A DNA stretch of 64,000 bases from Gammaproteobacteria bacterium (lineage in GTDB: Bacteria > Pseudomonadota > Gammaproteobacteria > GCA-001735895): assembly GCA_022340305.1 (NCBI GenBank), contig JAJDOF010000035.1, positions 18,096-82,095 of the forward strand. The letters run 5' to 3'. Made by a program: the position numbers and the translations under genes. The notes under the pieces are model-generated. The model worked only from the letters and a program-made list of their open reading frames with translations. It was not told where the DNA came from and did no database searches. Positions 56,863-64,000 of the stretch are shown here, piece by piece. Numbering within the stretch: the stretch's first letter is position 1; each line of letters begins with the position of its first letter.

Positions 56863-57857
56863 CAGCTCAATCTCCGGGTAAGTATTTGTTTCAATGATAT
56901 TAGCACGTCTTCGAGCTGAAGTTGGAAATCGAGATTATTTTCTTCAACCTGCAGTTGCTGCTGCGCACGACGCTGCAGGTCGAGTAACCCCCGTGCCTTG
57001 TCCCGCTCCACGGCAGATATTTTCTGCGCGGCGCTATCCATCCCACAGGCCTTATAACAGTAGGCCTTTAGCGTCATCTCGATCAGGCGCCGGGGAATGG
57101 CCACTTCATCCGACAACAGGTTTTTACAGAGTTCAGTGGCGCTTTGGCCGCCACGCAGAAACGCCGCCAGGCTGGTTTTGAACTTCTCTACGCGCTGCGC
57201 GTAATTCTGTTGCTGCAAGTGCATTGCCAGCAGCGGATCGCCGCCTGCATATTGCAGGTATTGCGCGGCGATAGCAGCATCGATCCCCTGATCCGCCAGC
57301 CACTGGAGTGACGCGCGCTCATCCGCGGGATCGATCGTCCAGGACTGGCAACGGCTGCGCAGGGTGATCGGAATTCGACCGGGATTGCGCGTTATCAGCA
57401 GCAACAGCACATCGGCTGCCGGCTCTTCCAGGGTTTTCAACAGCGCATTGGCGCTTGATTTATTCATCGCCTCGGCCGGAAAAATGACAGCGATCTTCAA
57501 ACGGGCGTATTTGTGAGTCAAATATAGTTCATGTATTAGATTACGTATTTGATCTATCTTTATGTTTTTATTCAATTTCTTGGATTTTTCATCGACTTCG
57601 AGCGTGACCAGACTGAAATCGGCGTAAGTACCCGCCGACATCATGCGGCATGCCTCGCATCTCCCGCAGAGTGACAGATTTTCTGGCTGATCGCACAGCA
57701 GCAGCATCGACAGGTAGCGGGCAAGGCCATCCATCTGGTAGTCGCTGGCAGCTTCCAGCATGACTGCATGGGGTAAATGGTTCGACTGTTTCAATTTCAG
57801 TGCGCGTTCCAGCACTTCGCTTTGCCAGGGAAACATGGTCGGCAGCTCGGTAGTCAT
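56862..57857 (-). CDS. holB: DNA polymerase III subunit delta'
   Basis: Zinc module CDQPENLSLCGRCEACRMM, KIAVIFPAEAMNKSSANALLKTLEEPAADVLLLLIT. Confidence 0.94.
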   Translation of the reverse strand: MTTELPTMFPWQSEVLERALKLKQSNHLPHAVMLEAASDYQMDGLARYLSMLLLCDQPENLSLCGRCEACRMMSAGTYADFSLVTLEVDEKSKKLNKNIKIDQIRNLIHELYLTHKYARLKIAVIFPAEAMNKSSANALLKTLEEPAADVLLLLITRNPGRIPITLRSRCQSWTIDPADERASLQWLADQGIDAAIAAQYLQYAGGDPLLAMHLQQQNYAQRVEKFKTSLAAFLRGGQSATELCKNLLSDEVAIPRRLIEMTLKAYCYKACGMDSAAQKISAVERDKARGLLDLQRRAQQQLQVEENNLDFQLQLEDVLISLKQILTRRLS

Positions 57858-58558
57858 CAGCGAGTGGCGGGGACGCTCGTCAGTTGCAGCGCAAACTGCG
57901 CATTGATGGTCTGTGTAATGTCTGCACCGACCTCGGCGATGTCTCGGTCGGCATCGATAAGCCGATATTGCGAAGGATTCGTCGCGGCTATCTGCCGAAA
58001 TGCGGCTCGCACCCGGCTGTGGTAATCCTGGCCTTTTCTCTCAAAACGATCCTCGTCGTCGCCGCGTACCTCGGTTCGCGCCAGCGCAATCGTCTCGGGC
58101 AGATCCAGAATGATTACCAGTGCCGGTTCAAAATCACCAACCACCAGCCGATGGATGCGCTCGACCGTATCGAGCCCAAGATTACCGGCGATACCCTGGA
58201 AGGCGCGACTCGAATCGGCGTAGCGATCACTGATTACCCACTTATTTTCAGCGAGCGCGGGCCAGATGGTGTCGCGCAAATGGGATCTGCGCGCGGCATA
58301 CATCAGCAATAATTCGGTCATGTCATCCCATTTTTGCGGTTCGCCCTTCACCAGCAACCGGCGGATATCCTCTGCCGCCGGCGAGCCCCCTGGTTCGCGC
58401 GTCAGAATGGCCGACTCGCCCGCGTCGAGGAATATTTGCAGTAGACGGCGCGATTGCACACCTTTGCCAGAGCCATCGATGCCATCGATGACGATCATTC
58501 GATTTGGCCTTTGGCCCGGCCTGGAATTATTGCTGGTGGCGGGAGTCACGCTGGTCAT
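57857..58558 (-). CDS. tmk: Thymidylate kinase (start possibly 58498)
   Basis: MIVIDGIDGSGKGVQSRRL, ILTREPGGSPAAEDIRRLL, VISDRYADSSRAFQG. Confidence 0.95.
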   Translation of the reverse strand: MTSVTPATSNNSRPGQRPNRMIVIDGIDGSGKGVQSRRLLQIFLDAGESAILTREPGGSPAAEDIRRLLVKGEPQKWDDMTELLLMYAARRSHLRDTIWPALAENKWVISDRYADSSRAFQGIAGNLGLDTVERIHRLVVGDFEPALVIILDLPETIALARTEVRGDDEDRFERKGQDYHSRVRAAFRQIAATNPSQYRLIDADRDIAEVGADITQTINAQFALQLTSVPATR

Positions 58559-58567
58559 TCTACGAGA

Positions 58568-59581
58568 TTATTTGCTCTTGTTCAGCTGGTATCGGGCTAC
58601 GGCTGCATTGTGTTGCTCCAGCGTGGCCGAAAACTGGTGCGTCCCGTCGCCCTTTGAAACAAAGTACAGCGCATCGGTCGTCGCGGGGTGCAGGGCTGCC
58701 TGGATGGCCTGCAACCCGGGTAAGGCAATGGGGGTCGGGGTCAATCCGGCATACAGGTAGGTATTATACGGGGTGTCTTTTTTCAAATCGCGGAAACGTA
58801 TGTCGCCGTCATAGTGCTCCCCGAGTCCATAGATAACGGTCGGGTCGGTTTGCAGGCGCATTTTGCGTTTCAGTCGTTCGACAAATACCCCGGCAATTAA
58901 TGGACGTTCAAATCCTGCGCCGGTTTCCTTTTCAATGATGGATGCGAGGATTAGCGCCTCGTAACTCGAGTTAAGCGGCAGGCCAGGCTCGCGCTGGTTC
59001 CATTCACGTTCGAGATGTTTTTGCATCACCTGGTAGGCGCGCTTGAGAAAATCGACATCGCTGGTGCCTTTCGGGAATCGATAAGTGTCCGGGAAAAACA
59101 ATCCCTCGGGATGCTGGCCGGGATAACCCAGTATGGCCATGATCTCCGCATCGGATTTTCCCTGCAGGGTCGATTCGATGACTGGATCCTCGGCAATGGC
59201 CGCAAGCATCTGGCGAAAAGACCAGCCTTCGATGATCGCCAGTTTGTATTGAATGGCGTTGCCCCTGGCGAACTTTTCCAGCAAATCATCCGCGGTTAAC
59301 CCGGGCTCGATCTGGTATTCCCCTGCACGTACGCGCGTTTCGAGTCCCCTCAACTTGGCTAACAAGATAAACAGCCAGGGATCGTCGATGATTTTCTGAC
59401 GCGCGAGATCCTGCGCGATCGATTTGATGTGGCTGCCGGAGCGAATCAGGAACACCTCCTGTCCAGCTGCTAAAGGAATGGCGCCGTGTTGAAAACGCAG
59501 TAATTGAAATACCAGCAGCGCAATCAACAACAACGCGGCGATGAGACTCCAGATCAACAGTCGTCGGATAAGTGCCAGCAT
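58568..59581 (-). CDS. mltG: Endolytic murein transglycosylase
   Basis: N-terminal TM, LEGLFFPDTYRFPKGTSD-like, ILASIIEKETG, VFVERLKRKMRLQTDPTVIYGLG, YNTYLYAGLTPTPIALPGLQAIQAALHP. Confidence 0.95.
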   Translation of the reverse strand: MLALIRRLLIWSLIAALLLIALLVFQLLRFQHGAIPLAAGQEVFLIRSGSHIKSIAQDLARQKIIDDPWLFILLAKLRGLETRVRAGEYQIEPGLTADDLLEKFARGNAIQYKLAIIEGWSFRQMLAAIAEDPVIESTLQGKSDAEIMAILGYPGQHPEGLFFPDTYRFPKGTSDVDFLKRAYQVMQKHLEREWNQREPGLPLNSSYEALILASIIEKETGAGFERPLIAGVFVERLKRKMRLQTDPTVIYGLGEHYDGDIRFRDLKKDTPYNTYLYAGLTPTPIALPGLQAIQAALHPATTDALYFVSKGDGTHQFSATLEQHNAAVARYQLNKSK

Positions 59582-59701
59582 CGTTATCTGCCTAAGCGTC
59601 CGCCAGCCCGGGCCTGGCGGCCATCAGCCGGAAACCACTGCCCTGCCCCGCTTCGCGCCGGCATTGCTGATGATCGGTAAATCGTCAGCATACACGGCAA
59701 A

Positions 59702-60970
59702 CTAGATGGTCTTGAAAATGCAGGTGCCGTTGGTTCCACCAAAGCCAAAAGAATTCGACATGGTAGCGCTGAGCTTCATCTCGCGGGCCGTGTTGGCGAC
59801 ATAATCGAGATCGCATTCCGGATCCTGGTTTTCGAGATTGATCGTCGGCGGTACCACCTGGTCACGTAGCGCGAGGATCGAAAATATCGCTTCGATACCT
59901 CCGGCTGCTCCCAGCAAATGGCCCGTCATCGACTTGGTCGAGCTTACCACCAGCTTGTAGGCGTGCGCACCCATGGCCAGCTTTACTGCGTTGGTTTCGG
60001 CGACGTCACCGGCGGGGGTCGAGGTACCGTGAGCGTTTATGTAGTCGATGTCCTCGGGGTTCAGGCCGGCATCTTTCATCGCATTGACCATACAGCGCGC
60101 CGCGCCTTCACCTCCCTGCGAAGGTGAAGTCATGTGATAAGCGTCACCGCTCATGCCATAGCCGATCAGTTCGCAGTAGATGTTGGCACCGCGCTTCTTT
60201 GCCATTTCGTACTCTTCGAGCACGATAACCCCGGCACCGTCACCCAGCACAAATCCATCGCGATCACGATCCCAGGGGCGGCTCGCCGCTTGCGGATCAT
60301 CGTTCCGGGTTGATAGCGCCCGGGCCGCTGCGAAACCACCGACACCGAGTGCCGAAGTCGCCATCTCGGAAGCGCCGGCGACCATGACATCGGCATCTCC
60401 GTAGGAAATCATGCGCGCCGCGTCGCCAATATTATGAGCACCCGTGGTGCAGGCGCTGACAATCGAAATATTGGGACCCTTCAAACCACGCATGATCGAT
60501 AAATTTCCCGAAACCATGTTGATCAGTGAACTGGGGACAAAGAAAGGTGATATTTTGCGCGGACCGCCTTCGACATAAGCATCGCGATTCCTTTCGATCG
60601 AGGGCAGTCCACCAATACCCGAGCCAATGGCGACGCCAATACGCTCCGCATTTTCATCGGTGACTTCGAGACCAGAATCGTTCAGCGCCTGAATTCCAGC
60701 GGCGATACCAAAATGGATAAAAGTATCCATTTTCTTGACGTCTTTCGCCGCAATGTAATCGGTAGGATCGAAGTCCTTGACTGAGCCGGATATGCGGGTT
60801 GTAAAGGCACTGGCATCAAATGCCGTGATTGGGGCAATACCACTCTTCCCGGCTACTATATTTTTCCAGGACTCTTCAACTGTATTTCCAACCGGAGTCA
60901 ACAATCCGAGACCCGTTACTACAACGCGACGTTTTGACAAAATCAATTCCTCTTCAGTTGCACATTCCAC
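59702..60970 (-). CDS. fabF: Beta-ketoacyl-ACP synthase II
   Basis: [79 protein letters not shown]; exact start (60970 or a downstream TTG) uncertain. Confidence 0.96.
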   Translation of the reverse strand: MECATEEELILSKRRVVVTGLGLLTPVGNTVEESWKNIVAGKSGIAPITAFDASAFTTRISGSVKDFDPTDYIAAKDVKKMDTFIHFGIAAGIQALNDSGLEVTDENAERIGVAIGSGIGGLPSIERNRDAYVEGGPRKISPFFVPSSLINMVSGNLSIMRGLKGPNISIVSACTTGAHNIGDAARMISYGDADVMVAGASEMATSALGVGGFAAARALSTRNDDPQAASRPWDRDRDGFVLGDGAGVIVLEEYEMAKKRGANIYCELIGYGMSGDAYHMTSPSQGGEGAARCMVNAMKDAGLNPEDIDYINAHGTSTPAGDVAETNAVKLAMGAHAYKLVVSSTKSMTGHLLGAAGGIEAIFSILALRDQVVPPTINLENQDPECDLDYVANTAREMKLSATMSNSFGFGGTNGTCIFKTI

Positions 60971-60983
60971 TCAATAAATGAAA

Positions 60984-61016
60984 ATGCCGCTTAACATGCT
61001 AGATGATAAGCGGCAT
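60984..61016 (-). terminator. Hairpin between acpP and fabF (possible partial terminator/attenuator)
   Basis: On minus strand ATGCCGCTTA-13 nt-TAAGCGGCAT followed by TTTTC. Confidence 0.65.
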
Positions 61017-61036
61017 CCATCAATTCGGGTAACTAT

Positions 61037-61270
61037 CTACAGGTTAGCGTTTACGTAGTCGATAGCGAGTTGAACACTGGTGATTTTCTCAGCCTCTTCA
61101 TCCGGAATTTCCGTTTCAAATTCCTCCTCCAACGCCATTACCAGCTCTACAGTATCGAGGGAGTCGGCGCCAAGATCATCAACAAAAGATGCCTGGTTAG
61201 TCACTTCCTCTTCCTTGACGCCTAATTGTTCTGCGACAATCTTCTTAACACGTTCTTCTACAGAGCTCAT
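61037..61270 (-). CDS. acpP: Acyl carrier protein
   Basis: [63 protein letters not shown]. Confidence 0.98.
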   Translation of the reverse strand: MSSVEERVKKIVAEQLGVKEEEVTNQASFVDDLGADSLDTVELVMALEEEFETEIPDEEAEKITSVQLAIDYVNANL

Positions 61271-61423
61271 TTTGAGAGTTTCTCCTCTTTGATAAATCGA
61301 AAACTTGTAAGGTGCGATATTGTATTGAAAACCCGGAATAGATACCACAAATGTCTAATTTTTTTTTCGCCGATTAAAGCCCATAAAAATCAACTACTTA
61401 ATTGCATATGGCGCGGGCCGAGG

Positions 61424-62164
61424 TCAAGCCATATGCATTCCGCCATTGACGTGAATCGTTTCGCCGGTGATATAAGCAGCCGCCGGAGAAGCCAGGAATA
61501 CTACGGTAGCGGCGACTTCTTCGACGCTACCGAGGCGTCCCAAAGGGATCTGCGCGGTCAGTGCATCGCGCTGCGCAGCGGCCAGTTCTCGGGTCATATC
61601 GGTATCGATAAAACCGGGCGCAACGGTGTTGACGGTAATGTTGCGGGATCCGATCTCGCGCGCCAGTGATTTGCTGAAACCGACCAGGCCGGCCTTGCTC
61701 GCGGCATAGTTGGTTTGGCCCGCGTTGCCGGTTGCACCGACCACCGAAGAGATGTTGATTATGCGACCGTTACGCTTTTTCATCATTGGCCGGATAACCG
61801 CCTTGCACAAACGGAATACCGAACTGAGATTGGTGTTGATGATGTCATCCCATTGCTCGTCCTTCATCATCATCAGTAAATTGTCGCGGGTGATGCCGGC
61901 GTTGTTCACCAGGATGTCGGGCGCGCCATAAATCTCGCTCACCTGTTTGATGCAGGCGCTTATCGATTCCGGGTCGGCCACATCGAGCACCATACCGGTG
62001 CCTTTGACGCCAGCTTCGCCGAGTGCGGCGGTAATGCTGTCGGCCCCGGCCTGGCTGGTGGCAGTACCGATCACGGTTGCATGCTCGCTACCCAGGGCAG
62101 CGGCGATGGCGCGGCCGATACCGCGGCTTGCCCCGGTTACGAGCGCAATTTTATCTACTAGCAT
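61424..62164 (-). CDS. fabG: 3-oxoacyl-ACP reductase
   Basis: ALVTGASRGIGRAIA, NNAGITRDNLLMMMKDEQWDDIINTNLSS, NYAASKAGLVGFSKSLARE, GETIHVNGGMHM. Confidence 0.97.
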   Translation of the reverse strand: MLVDKIALVTGASRGIGRAIAAALGSEHATVIGTATSQAGADSITAALGEAGVKGTGMVLDVADPESISACIKQVSEIYGAPDILVNNAGITRDNLLMMMKDEQWDDIINTNLSSVFRLCKAVIRPMMKKRNGRIINISSVVGATGNAGQTNYAASKAGLVGFSKSLAREIGSRNITVNTVAPGFIDTDMTRELAAAQRDALTAQIPLGRLGSVEEVAATVVFLASPAAAYITGETIHVNGGMHMA

Positions 62165-62190
62165 GTTGGCCTCCCAAGTGAATAAGCAAG

Positions 62191-63129
62191 TTAGTAACCA
62201 AGAGATTGTCGGGCCTGATCCAGCGATCCGTTATCGTATATGGCAAACGCCTGCAACGACTTTTCGATGCGTCGGGTGAGTCCCGTCAACACTTTGCCGG
62301 GCCCGCATTCGATCAGCACTTCGATTCCCTGCCGGTGCATCGCCTGCACACTCGCGACCCATTCAACCGGACTGTATAGTTGCTTCTTGAGGCGCTCACG
62401 AATTTCATCGACCGCGTTTGCCGCGCTGGCGCCGTGATTGTGAATTACCACTACCCGCGGCATGTCGATGTTGACAGTTTCCAGCTCCGCGGCAAGATGC
62501 TCCGCTGCATCACGCATCAATGAGCAATGCGAGGGTACGCTAACCGGTAGTGGTAATGCGCGTTTGGCGCCCAGATCTTTAGCGTGGGCCATCGCAGACT
62601 CGACTGCAGCGGCAACACCGGCAATGACCACCTGTCCGGGCGCATTGAAATTAACCGCCTCGACGACGCCATCGCTGACCCGGGCGCAGGCTTCGCGCAC
62701 AGCGGCATCGTCCAGACCAATGATTGCCGCCATCGCGCCCTCCCCTGCTTTTACCGCGGTCTGCATCAAATGGCCGCGGTGGGCAACCAGCTTCACCGCA
62801 TCACCAAGATCGAGGCTGCCGGCGCATACCAGAGCGCTGTATTCACCGAGGCTGTGGCCAGCCATCATGGCTGCCGGCGGTATTGCGAGCTGTTGACTGA
62901 CGATGCGCCAGCTCGCAACTCCCGCGCACAACATGGCGGGTTGAGTGACCTCGGTCTGGTTCAACTGTTCAGGCGGACCTTGCGAAGTCACCTTCCACAG
63001 GTCGTAGCCAAGGGCCGCAGAGGCCTGTGCGTAGACTTCGCTGACGATAGCCTGGTGCTCACCCCATTCAGTCATCATTCCCACTGACTGAGAGCCCTGG
63101 CCGGGAAATACATATGCAATTCTTGTCAT
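62191..63129 (-). CDS. fabD: Malonyl-CoA:ACP transacylase
   Basis: AYVFPGQGSQSVGMM, MAGHSLGEYSALVCAG, VPSHCSLMRDAAEHL; ATG at 63129. Confidence 0.96.
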   Translation of the reverse strand: MTRIAYVFPGQGSQSVGMMTEWGEHQAIVSEVYAQASAALGYDLWKVTSQGPPEQLNQTEVTQPAMLCAGVASWRIVSQQLAIPPAAMMAGHSLGEYSALVCAGSLDLGDAVKLVAHRGHLMQTAVKAGEGAMAAIIGLDDAAVREACARVSDGVVEAVNFNAPGQVVIAGVAAAVESAMAHAKDLGAKRALPLPVSVPSHCSLMRDAAEHLAAELETVNIDMPRVVVIHNHGASAANAVDEIRERLKKQLYSPVEWVASVQAMHRQGIEVLIECGPGKVLTGLTRRIEKSLQAFAIYDNGSLDQARQSLGY

Positions 63130-63250
63130 TAATTGTGTCGGATGCAAAAAAAAGAATGTTATCACAGGGTTTTGCAGGGTGTTACTCGGTCTATTGATAT
63201 ACCCTGCAAATAATGGATAATGGCGCGCTTTAAACACTGAGTGGGACTAT

Positions 63251-63469
63251 ATGCCTAAAGGCGATCATATCGAAATGCGTGGCGTGGTAAAGGATACCTT
63301 ACCAAACACCATGTTTCGCGTTGAACTGGAAAACGGACACGTTGTCACCGCGCACATCTCCGGTAAAATGCGCAAACACTATATACGCATATTGACAGGC
63401 GATACGGTAACCGTGGAATTGACGCCCTACGATCTTACCAAGGGAAGAATTACCTTCCGCGATCGTTAA
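63251..63469 (+). CDS. infA: Translation initiation factor IF-1
   Basis: [66 protein letters not shown]. Confidence 0.98.
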   Translation: MPKGDHIEMRGVVKDTLPNTMFRVELENGHVVTAHISGKMRKHYIRILTGDTVTVELTPYDLTKGRITFRDR

Positions 63470-63499
63470 CGGCCCGAATCTCTGCCAGCCAGACCGGGT

Positions 63500-64000
63500 C
63501 TAGTCGACCGAGGCCTTTTCCTGAGCCTTCTTAGTGGTTAACACCCGGCAGTGCAAACGGCCATCTTTAATATCGATTTTCACCCTGCCGCCATTGGTCA
63601 ACTCGCCAAACAGTAACTCGTTGGCGAGAACCTGCTTGATTTCATCCTGGATCACCCGCGCCATCGGCCGCGCACCCATTTTCGGGTCGTAGCCTTTTTC
63701 AGCCAGCCATTGGCGTGCGGTATCGGTTACCGTCATGCTGACTTTCTTGGCTTCGAGTTGCGATTCCAGTTCGATCAGGAATTTGTCGACAACGTTTAAA
63801 ATAACATTGGTATCCAGTGCCTTGAACTGGATGACGGCGTCGAGGCGATTGCGGAACTCCGGGGTAAACATTTTCTTGATCGCCTCACCGCCATCGAGGG
63901 TGTGATCCTGTAAGGTGAAACCCATTGACGCGCGGCTCATCATTTCCGCACCGGCATTGGTCGTCATCACCAGTATGGTGTTGCGGAAGTCAGCCTTGCG
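63500..64000 (-). CDS. clpA: ATP-dependent Clp protease ATP-binding subunit ClpA, C-terminal part (cut by window edge)
   Basis: RKADFRNTILVMTTNAGAE, FTPEFRNRLDAVIQFKAL, ARPMARVIQDEIKQVLANELLFGEL; beside infA. Confidence 0.93.
   Translation of the reverse strand, partial: RKADFRNTILVMTTNAGAEMMSRASMGFTLQDHTLDGGEAIKKMFTPEFRNRLDAVIQFKALDTNVILNVVDKFLIELESQLEAKKVSMTVTDTARQWLAEKGYDPKMGARPMARVIQDEIKQVLANELLFGELTNGGRVKIDIKDGRLHCRVLTTKKAQEKASVD

Overview
The window is a 64 kb chromosomal segment that reads as gammaproteobacterial, mostly housekeeping genes with a few accessory clusters. Left to right: ftsK 3' part, lolA, rarA, DUF938, a DsbC-like protein; an sdh locus (an unlisted 53-aa DUF1674/SDHAF4-like ORF, sdhC, sdhD, sdhA, sdhB, sdhE, a YgfX-like gene); DUF1249; a short isc operon (iscR-iscS-iscU) with a recognisable IscR operator; cysG; a TAXI solute-binding protein translationally coupled to a GGDEF/EAL protein; a cyanophycin cluster (iadA, cphB, cphA, extra Mur ligase); rubrerythrin / HdrD-GlpC-like Fe-S protein / DUF3501; adenosine kinase, DAHP synthase, mrcB, yoaA/dinG-like helicase; roxA, purB. 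A catabolic-looking cluster follows (TauD-like dioxygenase, DUF3604, PhnD-like protein, MttB-like methyltransferase, XRE regulator, two FAD amine dehydrogenase-like proteins, split TPP decarboxylase, TIM-barrel isomerase). The window ends with a fadI/fadJ pair, tatD-pilZ-holB-tmk-mltG-fabF-acpP-fabG-fabD, infA and the clpA 3' part. No rRNA, tRNA, CRISPR or transposase was seen. The best candidates for undescribed biology are the MttB/FAD/TPP-decarboxylase cluster (about 42.9-52.0 kb), the TAXI-GGDEF/EAL pair, and the ATP-grasp-less Mur ligase in the cyanophycin cluster. All calls come from reading the sequence and remembered family motifs; no database search was run.
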